NCBI GenBank assembly: GCA_025963485.1
Contig: JAOQAO010000208.1
Coordinates: 1 to 34,904, forward strand
Direction of reading: 5' to 3'
Origin: Bacteroidota bacterium
Lineage (GTDB): Bacteria; Bacteroidota; Bacteroidia; Chitinophagales; LD1
DNA length: 34,904 bases
Numbering within the stretch: the stretch's first letter is position 1; each line of letters starts with the position of its first letter. Under the pieces are notes generated by a model. That model did no database searches, was not told the origin of the DNA, and saw only the letters and a program-made list of their open reading frames with translations. Both the position numbers and the translations under genes were made by a program. This document shows, piece after piece, positions 9,757 to 18,707 of the stretch.

Positions 9757-12700
9757 ATGAAATCAAAACTTTTACTGTTACTTATTTTGGGATCTGCATA
9801 TCTTAGTACATGCGCACAGGGGCTTAATAAAGGAGACGCAGTCACTACTGAATCCGGTGGTCCTTTAGGGGGCAGAGTAGTGAAAATATTTCCCGTAGGC
9901 AATCCGTCTACGAGTAGCCCTGCCGCCGCATATGGCGATAACTGGGGTCTCGCCGATCCTCCATATTCTGCGTGGGATCTACAGACCCTGGGCCAGGTAT
10001 TCGGTCTGGCTATTAATACCAATAGTGCAAACCATGTGATCTATACCTCTACTACGCAGGTTTATGCGAGGGTGCAACCATCGAGCTACTATAGCAATGG
10101 CTACGCGAGCTTTCCCGAGCCTATGGACTCAGGTGCTACTATGATCTGGGCATTAGATCCCGTCACCGGTACTGCGAGTTCACTGGTAGTATCTACTACC
10201 GATTTCCCACTGGCTACCAGTACTGGCAATGCCATTTTCAACCGTGGTACGACGATCGGCAATATCTGTTTTAATAGTACAGATAACATGATCTATGCCA
10301 CCAATATGGAAGACGGTATGATATATCGCATAGATGGAGACCCTTCCCATGTGGGTACCTATGGCAATGTACTTGATAGGTATGATCCTTTCCTTGCATT
10401 CCCTTATTTGGCTACGCCCAATGACACTCCGGTATTCGCAAAACGCGGAGACAGGCTCTGGGGCATAGCGTATAGCCATGGACGACTCTACTACGCTCTC
10501 TGGAATGAAGACATGGGAGACCGGTCAGCTTCGCTCGTCAATGGCGTTTATTCAATCCCGATATTGCCGGGTGGCGGCTTCAATGCTTTGCCGTCTGGCA
10601 GTTTGACCAATACATTTGTAGATCCGATTCCGCATCATGAGTTTGATATGCCTCCGTTTGAGCCAGGTATTTATTCCCCGGCTTTTTCCAATCCGGTATC
10701 CGATATAGAGATATCACTGGATGGTTATACCATGTTTGTAGCTGAGCGCACCATGCAGGATTCATATAATAATGGATCAGGAGCTATATCAGATTGGGCA
10801 CATAAAGCCAGGGTGCTGCGATATGATCTGGCGGGTTCATGGTCGCCGTCATCTAACCAGTATTTCGTAGGCAATGCTTCTGATTATAATAACTCCGCAG
10901 GAGGAGTGGATCTGGGCTATTCAGATACCGGCTACCAGTATGGAGACACCTTGAATCCCACGGATACCTGCGAAAGGATATTATGGGCGACAGGGGATGC
11001 TTTGAAATATCATTATGGTTTTGGTACCGGCCTGGATGATCCCAATCATGTGCAGGAATTTGTATATGGTATAGCAGGCATGCCGATATATGGCAACGAT
11101 CTCTTCGACGTTATTCCACCATACGACCCCTACGCGGTCAACTATAGTAGCTTATATCAGGACATATTTAATACGGCCGGCAGCGGTGGTATGTCAAAGT
11201 CCAAGGTCGGCGATGTAGACGTTTATAGGGAGCCATGTGCCTGTCATGTGACCGCCACATTGACTGTGACTCCCGATACGCCATGTGTGGGACAGCCCGT
11301 GGTCCTGCACAGCAGCGGAGGCCACTGGGGCAAATACTACATCGACAACGGCGCGGATGAGAGCGGGATCAAGCCTGAGCCTATAGGAGGTTCCATAGAC
11401 ACCCTCCCGCCTGTAGATGCCACCCCTGGTGTGCATACGGTATGCTATGTAGCCTATTCAGATAATCCAGACTCCAGTGTGGGCTGGTGTTCGGATACAG
11501 TTTGTGTCACCTTTGAGATCAGGACCTGTATTTGCGATGTCCATGCGACGTTTACGGCGAGTGCGGACACTGTCTGTATAGGAGATACGCTTTACCTTTA
11601 CACCGGAGGGGGTACCTGGGGCAGGTATATATTAGATGGCAGTTCTCATGTATCGCCTTATGTGCCTATGCCTATGTCCGGCCGGATAGATTCATTGGAG
11701 ATTGGTGACGAGGATAGTGTAGTAGGGCCGCATACCTTATGCTTTGTAGCGTACTCTGCCAATCCTGATTCTGCGGGAGATACCTGGTGGTGCTCGGATA
11801 CCATATGTATTACTATTGTAGTCCGCAACTGTTGCGTGAGACCAGACGCCTTCTTCACTATCAACGGCGATTCACTGGGTAATGACACAATATGCTATGG
11901 GCAGGTAGTGGCGCTATATGCTACAGGTGGTACCTGGGGCAAGTACTATATAGATAATGGCCTGGATAGTAGCAATATTATGGATGTGCCTGTGGGCGGG
12001 CGTTTTGATACTCTTCCGCCGTTTCTGGCTACAGTAGGTACCCATACATTGTGTTGGGTAGCATTTACAGCCAATCCCGATTCTACTCCAAACTGGTGCA
12101 GCGATACGATGTGCCTCACCTTCACTGTCAAACAGTGCTGTGATAGCCTCCACGCGGGACTTGTTTTTCCCGATTCGATATGTGCAGGATCTGTATATCT
12201 GATCAAGGTAAGCGGAGGAGCATACGGTCAGCTGATACTGGACGATACTATGAGTATTACCGGGATTGTTCCTGCGGCCGACTTCCCTCCGGGTGGTATC
12301 CCTACCAGTCATATAGAAGATAGCCTCATAGGAACTACGCACAAGCTGTGCTATGTCGCGTATTCGGATACCACGCCGGGTGCCTGCACTGATACCGTTT
12401 GCAAATATGTGAAAGTCGTGCGGTGCAACTGCGATAGCAATTTCATAGCGATAGCAAATACGCCTACAGGCCCGATGAGTTATGCTTTCTCCAATGTAGG
12501 CGACCAGATACCAGACTTCGTACAATGGTCTGTAGATGGAGTTTACCAGACTCAAACCAATGGTATGGATCCGTTCAATTATACTTTCCCGACCGGAGGC
12601 TTCCATGAGGTCTGCCTGCATGCAGGGTATTTGCAGCCTACTACAGACGGTCATGCCATATGCTGCTACAAGGATAGGTGCGATACGATAGATATCGACC

Positions 12701-13521
12701 GCTGCGATATATGGAGGGCTACAGATTCTATCACCTATACATATGATTCGCTGGACTATCACACGATACATTTCACATACACCGGCCTGACTCCGACATC
12801 TATCATCTGGGACTTTGGTGGTGGTGATGTGGATTATAGTTCAAACAGCCCTACAGTGACACATACTTTCAATGATGGCTTCCAGCACGCGTGTATTTAT
12901 GTAGTGTGGTCACTGCATGATTCTGCCAACTGCTGCTGCCTCGATACGATCTGTGTGAACTTTAATATCAATCCATGCAGCGTGACTACCTTTGACATTT
13001 CTACTACTCCTGTAGTACCTGGTGAATATGTGTTCCAGGTCACACATACCGCGGGCTTCGTTACTTTCGGGCCTATACAATGGGTGGTCAACACCGTGAC
13101 ACAACCTGGTACAGGCGTGATCCTTGACTATGTCGTGCCATCAAATGGTATTTATGACATTTGCGCCGATTTTAATTACAACATTTCTACAGATGGCGGC
13201 TCGTTCCAATGCCATGCCAAATGGTGCATACAGGATACTTTGACGGCTGCCGGCGCGCCTGCTGGCAGGTTCCGCGCATATCCTAATCCTACCAGTGGTG
13301 CCGTGGTCGTAGAGATCACAAATTATGGTGACGGAGGCAAAACTGCGAAAGTCGATGTAGTGGATGTGACAGGACAAGTGGTGATGAGCAAGGCGATAAA
13401 CGATATCCCCAAAGGTATATCTCAAAACTACATGAATGTTTCTCAGCTTCCACTTGGTGTGTATTCACTCAGGATGAGTATGGATGACGCCCATGAGATC
13501 AGCAAACTGGTCAAAAAATAA
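9757..13521 (+). CDS. Large secreted protein: N-terminal propeller-like region, tandem Cys-rich repeats, PKD-like repeats, T9SS C-terminal sorting domain
   Basis: Signal peptide MKSKLLLLLILGSAYLSTCAQ at internal ATG 9757 (track start 9655); C-terminus YPNPTSGAVVVEI…LPLGVYSLRM…KLVKK. Confidence 0.88.
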   Translation: MKSKLLLLLILGSAYLSTCAQGLNKGDAVTTESGGPLGGRVVKIFPVGNPSTSSPAAAYGDNWGLADPPYSAWDLQTLGQVFGLAINTNSANHVIYTSTTQVYARVQPSSYYSNGYASFPEPMDSGATMIWALDPVTGTASSLVVSTTDFPLATSTGNAIFNRGTTIGNICFNSTDNMIYATNMEDGMIYRIDGDPSHVGTYGNVLDRYDPFLAFPYLATPNDTPVFAKRGDRLWGIAYSHGRLYYALWNEDMGDRSASLVNGVYSIPILPGGGFNALPSGSLTNTFVDPIPHHEFDMPPFEPGIYSPAFSNPVSDIEISLDGYTMFVAERTMQDSYNNGSGAISDWAHKARVLRYDLAGSWSPSSNQYFVGNASDYNNSAGGVDLGYSDTGYQYGDTLNPTDTCERILWATGDALKYHYGFGTGLDDPNHVQEFVYGIAGMPIYGNDLFDVIPPYDPYAVNYSSLYQDIFNTAGSGGMSKSKVGDVDVYREPCACHVTATLTVTPDTPCVGQPVVLHSSGGHWGKYYIDNGADESGIKPEPIGGSIDTLPPVDATPGVHTVCYVAYSDNPDSSVGWCSDTVCVTFEIRTCICDVHATFTASADTVCIGDTLYLYTGGGTWGRYILDGSSHVSPYVPMPMSGRIDSLEIGDEDSVVGPHTLCFVAYSANPDSAGDTWWCSDTICITIVVRNCCVRPDAFFTINGDSLGNDTICYGQVVALYATGGTWGKYYIDNGLDSSNIMDVPVGGRFDTLPPFLATVGTHTLCWVAFTANPDSTPNWCSDTMCLTFTVKQCCDSLHAGLVFPDSICAGSVYLIKVSGGAYGQLILDDTMSITGIVPAADFPPGGIPTSHIEDSLIGTTHKLCYVAYSDTTPGACTDTVCKYVKVVRCNCDSNFIAIANTPTGPMSYAFSNVGDQIPDFVQWSVDGVYQTQTNGMDPFNYTFPTGGFHEVCLHAGYLQPTTDGHAICCYKDRCDTIDIDRCDIWRATDSITYTYDSLDYHTIHFTYTGLTPTSIIWDFGGGDVDYSSNSPTVTHTFNDGFQHACIYVVWSLHDSANCCCLDTICVNFNINPCSVTTFDISTTPVVPGEYVFQVTHTAGFVTFGPIQWVVNTVTQPGTGVILDYVVPSNGIYDICADFNYNISTDGGSFQCHAKWCIQDTLTAAGAPAGRFRAYPNPTSGAVVVEITNYGDGGKTAKVDVVDVTGQVVMSKAINDIPKGISQNYMNVSQLPLGVYSLRMSMDDAHEISKLVKK
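11236..12423 (+). repeat. Four tandem 96-102 aa Cys-bounded protein repeats
   Basis: Units start at 11236, 11527, 11830 and 12136; shared G(G/A)xWGxYYIDNG…TxGxHTLCYVAYSxNPDSxxxWCSDTxCxTFxV. Confidence 0.9.
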
Positions 13522-13550
13522 CCGATACTGCTATAAGTCCTCGAAAGAGG

Positions 13551-13580
13551 AAAGTGCCATCCCTATGGGGTGGCACTTTT
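13551..13580 (+). terminator. Rho-independent-type hairpin after the T9SS repeat protein
   Basis: AAAGTGCCATCCC-TAT-GGGGTGGCACTTT(T), 13-bp stem with one G-U pair; U tract is short. Confidence 0.75.
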
Positions 13581-13652
13581 ACGTATGGCCATCGGCACAT
13601 GTAATTTCTTAGCTGAAATAAATCGCCACTTGCTACGCGATCATCTTGTGGC

Positions 13653-14318
13653 TTATTTTTCAAAAACAACTGTATCAGGTGATACTCCGGCTGCATGGAG
13701 TATACCGGAGATATCGCTGATCATCTGGTCCGGACCGCAGATATAGAAATGCTTCGTGAGATCGGTGATATTCTTTCTGATATAGTTGGCATCGATGCGG
13801 TCGTTGGTGTAACCTTGCTTTTCCTCTTTGGTTAGTATAAAGATCGCGCGATCACCAAGTATGTCCACTAATTCCTTTTCGTAGATAATATCAGCTGAGG
13901 TTTTATTGGAGAAGATAAGCGTATTGCCTTTGACCTGTCCGTCCTTATGTAGTTTCCGCAAAATGGAAATGAATGGGGTAATACCGGCGCCTCCGGCTAT
14001 GAAGTATCCGGGGCCCTGATATGATATAGCGCCCCAGGGCTCGCCGATGAGGAGTTCATCTCCGGGTACCAGTTGGTGTAGTTTATCCGTCACGCCGTGA
14101 CGATCTGCATATCGTTTGATAGTGAATTCCAGATAAGGTTTTTCGTTCAGCGCTGTATAGGTGAATGGCCTGAGTTCCTCCTCCAGTCCCTGCTGATTGA
14201 TAGAAACATCTGTAGCCTGCCCGGGCGTAAAGCTATAGCCCTGGGGCTTCTCTATCCTGAAGCACTTCACGTCCTGGGTGACAGGATGTATGTCGAGTAT
14301 ACGTGATCTGATCCTCAT
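13653..14318 (-). CDS. FAD-binding oxidoreductase (ferredoxin/flavodoxin reductase-like)
   Basis: RPFTYTALNEKPYLEFTIKRY; GGAGITPFISILRKL; HFYICGPDQMI. Confidence 0.92.
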   Translation of the reverse strand: MRIRSRILDIHPVTQDVKCFRIEKPQGYSFTPGQATDVSINQQGLEEELRPFTYTALNEKPYLEFTIKRYADRHGVTDKLHQLVPGDELLIGEPWGAISYQGPGYFIAGGAGITPFISILRKLHKDGQVKGNTLIFSNKTSADIIYEKELVDILGDRAIFILTKEEKQGYTNDRIDANYIRKNITDLTKHFYICGPDQMISDISGILHAAGVSPDTVVFEK

Positions 14319-14584
14319 GATGCTTTTTTGGTTATAAAGTTAAGATTATCCCGCCGCATTAATCGTCACCCCTCCGGCTGCCCGGAGCGGCTAAGGGTAT
14401 TTGCATAGAGAGTAGTAACAGCTATTCCCGGTAAAGTATGCAGAGGAAAGGCCACCGGGATGTATACCTGTTAAAAACCATTGCTTACCTCATTCCGGTT
14501 CTGAGTCTTTCTTGGTTTCTTATTCTGTTTCAATGTCTTACGGATGTGTACTCATTTTGCAAAACAGCATTATGAGGCAAAACA

Positions 14585-14615
14585 TTTGTTTGGGTAATAA
14601 ATGATAGTAGTTTTG
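14585..14615 (+). promoter_or_regulatory. Bacteroidetes-type promoter upstream of the M43 protease
   Basis: TTTG (14585-14588), N19, TAGTTTTG (14608-14615) matches the TTTG/TAnnTTTG consensus; 31 nt upstream of the ATG. Confidence 0.6.
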
Positions 14616-14646
14616 AATTAATAACTCTCCAAAATCACCTAAAAGA

Positions 14647-16722
14647 ATGAAAAGAATACTACTCGGCGTTATAGCCTTGTCGTCGCTTTTTTGCGCCACA
14701 GCGCAAAGGACATGTGGTACAGTCGATGTACACAACCGCCTCTTGCAGACCGACCCTCAGTATGCAGCCCGCAGGGCAGCACTCGAGCAGTTCACTCAGC
14801 ACTATGCCGCAAGTAGTGTAGCGCAGAATCATCGCAGCGTAATAACGATACCCGTAGTAGTGCATGTGGTCTACAGCAACGCAGCCGGCAATATCAGCGA
14901 CGCGCAGGTGCAGTCACAGATAGCCAGATTGAATCTCGACTATCACAAAATGAATGCAGATACAGCGAACGCGCCTGCTGTGTGGGACAGCCTCATCGCG
15001 GATTGCAATATCCAGTTCTGCCTGGCCCAGCGCGATCCCAATGGGTTACCCAGCAATGGTATAGTCAGGACCTCTACTACCGTGACATCCTGGAGTACCA
15101 ATGATAATGTCAAGCATACTGCGCAGGGCGGCGATGATGCATGGCCTGCTGCTTCTTACCTCAATATATGGGTCTGTAATCTCGGCAGTGGCCTGCTGGG
15201 TTATTCGCAGTTTCCGGGAGGATCAGCGGCTACAGATGGTTGTGTCATACTCAATACGGCCTTTGGCGATGGCATAGGCTCTGTGCAGGCACCGTACAAT
15301 GGTGGCCGCACTGTGACGCATGAAGTAGGCCACTGGCTCAATCTCTTTCATACATGGGGCGATGACGGCGGATCGTGCATTGGGTCAGACCAGGTCGGCG
15401 ACACACCAAATTCAGCTGATGCTGTCTACGGATCCCCGACCTTCCCGCTCCTGGATAATTGTGCTACCGTAGCGCCTGGTGTCATGTTTATGAATTATAT
15501 GGACTATACAGAGGATGCGGCCATGTATATGTTTACCAAAGGACAGAATGTGCGTATTCAAGCCAATTTCGCCGGAGGCGGAGGCCGTGCATCTATCCTC
15601 AACTCTCTCGGCTGCGTATCTCCCGGTGGAGGGCCGTATGCCAATTTCACGGCTGACAAACTGAATATATGCGCAGGTGACCAGATACAGTTTACCGATG
15701 CTTCTTTTGATACACCGACTGTGTTCCACTGGGTATTTGCCGGAGGTACACCTGATACATCCAATGATGAGAACCCGCTGGTGACGTACAATACCCCCGG
15801 GCTGTATCCTGTATCGCTCACCGTGTGGAAGGATACTAACAGCAATACCAAAACACAAACGAGCTACATCAATGTCAAAGGAACTACGCCTCTGCCGCTG
15901 ATGGAGGATTTCGAGAGTGCCACATTCCCGCCAGCGGGATGGTCACTGACCAATCCTGACAATCAGACCGCCTGGGCCCATACCACCACCTATGGAGGTT
16001 TTGGCCAGTCATCATCCAGTGCCTGGCTTGACAACTATACGCAGTCTAATATCCGTGGCCAGCTAGACTACTTATACACGCCTGTCTTTGACTTTACGAT
16101 GGGGCTGACGGCTGACAGCAAGCTGACCTTTGACTATGCTTATGCTCAAAAGCGGACAACATCTGTGGATAGCCTTATCATCAAATACTCTACAGACTGC
16201 GGAGCCACATGGATAACCCTATGGGCCAATGGCGCTGCAGGTATGTCTACTACAGGCTCATTAGTGGGCAACTCTGTATTTCATCCTACTGCTACACAGT
16301 GGCACCGTGATTCATCAGTATCGATGTGGCCTCTGGCTGGCTGGCCTGGTGTGCAGTTTGAGTTTATCAATAAAAGCTATCATGGCAATGCCATCTACCT
16401 GGACAATGTGAACATCAACGTCGATACATCGCTCATACATCATGGAGGAGTAGGAGTGCATGACCTCAATGGGAATATGAAGGTCAGCGTAGTGCCCAAT
16501 CCTACGTCGGATAAGTTCACTTTGTTCCTCGATATGGATGAGGTGCATAGCGTGGAGGCTGCGCTCTATGATATGATCGGCCAGTCAGTATGGAGCCGCG
16601 ATCTGGGTACAGTGAGGAGCACCTCAGAATCGGTTTCTACCGCTGCATTGGCACCGGGCATATATGTCCTGAAGGTCAAAGCAGGGGAGAGGTCATATAC
16701 GACGCGAGTGGTCAAACAGTAA
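14647..16722 (+). CDS. M43 family (cytophagalysin/pappalysin-like) secreted zinc metalloprotease with PKD domain and T9SS sorting domain
   Basis: THEVGHWLNLFHTWGDDGGSC; ANFTADKLNICAGDQIQFTDAS PKD; VVPNPTSDKFTLFLD…LAPGIYVLKVKAGERSYTTRVVKQ. Confidence 0.94.
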   Translation: MKRILLGVIALSSLFCATAQRTCGTVDVHNRLLQTDPQYAARRAALEQFTQHYAASSVAQNHRSVITIPVVVHVVYSNAAGNISDAQVQSQIARLNLDYHKMNADTANAPAVWDSLIADCNIQFCLAQRDPNGLPSNGIVRTSTTVTSWSTNDNVKHTAQGGDDAWPAASYLNIWVCNLGSGLLGYSQFPGGSAATDGCVILNTAFGDGIGSVQAPYNGGRTVTHEVGHWLNLFHTWGDDGGSCIGSDQVGDTPNSADAVYGSPTFPLLDNCATVAPGVMFMNYMDYTEDAAMYMFTKGQNVRIQANFAGGGGRASILNSLGCVSPGGGPYANFTADKLNICAGDQIQFTDASFDTPTVFHWVFAGGTPDTSNDENPLVTYNTPGLYPVSLTVWKDTNSNTKTQTSYINVKGTTPLPLMEDFESATFPPAGWSLTNPDNQTAWAHTTTYGGFGQSSSSAWLDNYTQSNIRGQLDYLYTPVFDFTMGLTADSKLTFDYAYAQKRTTSVDSLIIKYSTDCGATWITLWANGAAGMSTTGSLVGNSVFHPTATQWHRDSSVSMWPLAGWPGVQFEFINKSYHGNAIYLDNVNINVDTSLIHHGGVGVHDLNGNMKVSVVPNPTSDKFTLFLDMDEVHSVEAALYDMIGQSVWSRDLGTVRSTSESVSTAALAPGIYVLKVKAGERSYTTRVVKQ

Positions 16723-16746
16723 TTGTACGTATCAGATAAAGAATAG

Positions 16747-16773
16747 AAAGGCGCTTAACTGGTGCCTTTTTTT
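16747..16773 (+). terminator. Rho-independent terminator
   Basis: AAAGGCGC-ttaactg-GTGCCTTT followed by TTTT. Confidence 0.75.
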
Positions 16774-17478
16774 ATGCGCTCCGACTATTCATTATCGATT
16801 TTCAATCGTACATTAGATGTAAATCTAAAGCCCGTGGAAAAGACCTACACGATAAACGAAGAAAACGGTAATCTCACTATAGAGCTCAATCCCCGCAAGC
16901 CTGCGAGCATTTTATTTGGGTTGGCAGCGTTGGCCGTATTTTATGCGTTTACCGCTTTCCTGTATATCTACCTGTTGCATGGCTCTCCTCCATCCATGAG
17001 CGACATCGGCTCGTGGCTCATACCGCTTATAATATTGCTGGTATATACAGGGTTTTATCTCCTGATCTCGCGTGCATTTATCCGCAGGCTATCCCAGTAC
17101 GAGATCGTCACTGTCACGGGCAAAACACTTACTATCACCGACAAGTCCATTCTCAGCAAAGAAATAAAGCGTTTTGACCTGGCGCATGTCCGGGAGATTT
17201 ATTTCGCAGGTACGGAAAACTTCACCAAGCATCCGCTCGATGGCAACTACAGCGATATCGGTTTCCGTGGTATGGAAGGAGTGGTGCAATACCAGATCCA
17301 GGGCGGCACGATAGAACTGCTCTACATCGGTCAGCAGATCCGTTTCGGCCGCAATATTCCCTCGTGGGATGTAGAGGACGTCATCAAAGCCATTGAGAAA
17401 TTCACTGGTAGGTCATTCAATCCTGAGAAAACCGTTGTGAAGGAACCGGAAGTGAAAAAATACCGGGGAGGGATGTGA
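16774..17478 (+). CDS. Hypothetical membrane protein (two TM helices); ATG 16774 preferred
   Basis: The track's GTG start at 16762 lies in the terminator hairpin; ATG at 16774 follows its T tract. Confidence 0.75.
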   Translation: MRSDYSLSIFNRTLDVNLKPVEKTYTINEENGNLTIELNPRKPASILFGLAALAVFYAFTAFLYIYLLHGSPPSMSDIGSWLIPLIILLVYTGFYLLISRAFIRRLSQYEIVTVTGKTLTITDKSILSKEIKRFDLAHVREIYFAGTENFTKHPLDGNYSDIGFRGMEGVVQYQIQGGTIELLYIGQQIRFGRNIPSWDVEDVIKAIEKFTGRSFNPEKTVVKEPEVKKYRGGM

Positions 17479-17537
17479 TGAAATAAGGCACAGATTCTAT
17501 GTCTCTCTGAAATTGTATTCCAATCATACATCATACA

Positions 17538-18479
17538 TCATACATCAGAAATAGGAAGCACATTCCTGTTCTTCGGATTGATATCTGATGGCAGTGACCT
17601 GATGATCTCCTCCTGTATCCTCTGTAGCAGCACCCCTCTGGGGAAGGTCGCCTTGGTCACCAGGCTGATCTCCCGCACAGGTTTGGGGTTAGAGAACTCC
17701 CGCACCTTTTTCTTTTGCGAAGGTTTGAGATTGAGCACTGCCAGATGTGGTATGATGGTGATACCGTCATAGCGGTCAACCAGATTGATGAGTGTCTCTA
17801 TACTTCCTGCCTCGTAGTGTAGTGTATCAGACTCGCGGGACTGATGTTTTAGTTCGCAGAGGTTATATATCTGGCTGCGCAGGCAGTGGCCCTCCTCCAG
17901 TAGCCAGAGATGATCAGGATTTATCTGTTTAGGCAGCAGGTATTTTTTATTGGGTAGTTTCTCACTGCTGGATACATAGGCGTAGAAAGCCTCATAGAAA
18001 AGTACATGCTCAGTCAGGTTTGGCTCATTCACCGGAGTAGCCAGTAGTCCCATATCTGTCTTGCCTGCTTTGATAGCGGCCACGATCTCATCTGTGATCA
18101 TCTCCCGGACATGCAGCCGCAGCTTCGGAAATCGCTCAGAGAAATTTTTCAAACACATGGGCAGCAGGTAAGGGGCCAGTGTGGGGATGATACCTATATG
18201 GAGGTCCCCGGTGATCTCGCCTTTGAGTTCCTGAGAGTAGTCGCGCAGGTGTGCAGCCTCTGAGAGGATGGCTTTGGCGCGGCGTATTATTTCTTCACCC
18301 TCCTGTGTCGGCTCTATGGGGTGCTTGCTGCGGTCAAAGATCTTCAGGCCTAGTTCCTCTTCGAGTTTCTGGATCATCATGCTGAGCGTGGGCTGCGTCA
18401 CAAAGCTATGCTCCGCCGCCCGCGCGAAGTGCCGGTGCTCATCCACCGCGATGATATATTCGAGTTGTTGAAGATTCAT
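17538..18479 (-). CDS. oxyR: LysR family transcriptional regulator, OxyR-like
   Basis: MNLQQLEYIIAVDEHRHFARAAEHSFVTQPTLSMMIQKLEEELGLKIFDRSK; divergent from catalase; EGHCLRSQIYNLC resembles the OxyR redox region. Confidence 0.9.
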   Translation of the reverse strand: MNLQQLEYIIAVDEHRHFARAAEHSFVTQPTLSMMIQKLEEELGLKIFDRSKHPIEPTQEGEEIIRRAKAILSEAAHLRDYSQELKGEITGDLHIGIIPTLAPYLLPMCLKNFSERFPKLRLHVREMITDEIVAAIKAGKTDMGLLATPVNEPNLTEHVLFYEAFYAYVSSSEKLPNKKYLLPKQINPDHLWLLEEGHCLRSQIYNLCELKHQSRESDTLHYEAGSIETLINLVDRYDGITIIPHLAVLNLKPSQKKKVREFSNPKPVREISLVTKATFPRGVLLQRIQEEIIRSLPSDINPKNRNVLPISDV

Positions 18480-18602
18480 TTTATTGTTTATCGCTGTTAT
18501 TGTATTCCTCTGCTTTCTATTCTGTCCTCAAAATCTCTGTTACTCAGGGGGAAGTTTGTATTTGTATTCAATCCGAAATCAAAAATCCGCAATCCGAAAT
18601 CA

Positions 18603-18617
18603 ATAGATTTTGTCTAT
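18603..18617. promoter_or_regulatory. Candidate OxyR half-operator ATAG-N7-CTAT
   Basis: ATAG ATTTTGT CTAT in the oxyR/catalase intergenic region, upstream of TTG(18639-18641)-N20-AATCTTTG(18662-18669). Confidence 0.5.
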
Positions 18618-18707
18618 GCTAATATAAATAATATCAGTTTGATTTATGACATGGAGATGACAATCTTTGCGTGGTAAATGATTTGCTAAACCATAAACTC
18701 ATATACT

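Noticed and set aside
11914-12771. 285-aa minus-strand ORF
   Set aside because: Antisense to the T9SS repeat protein; open frame is a by-product of repetitive codons.
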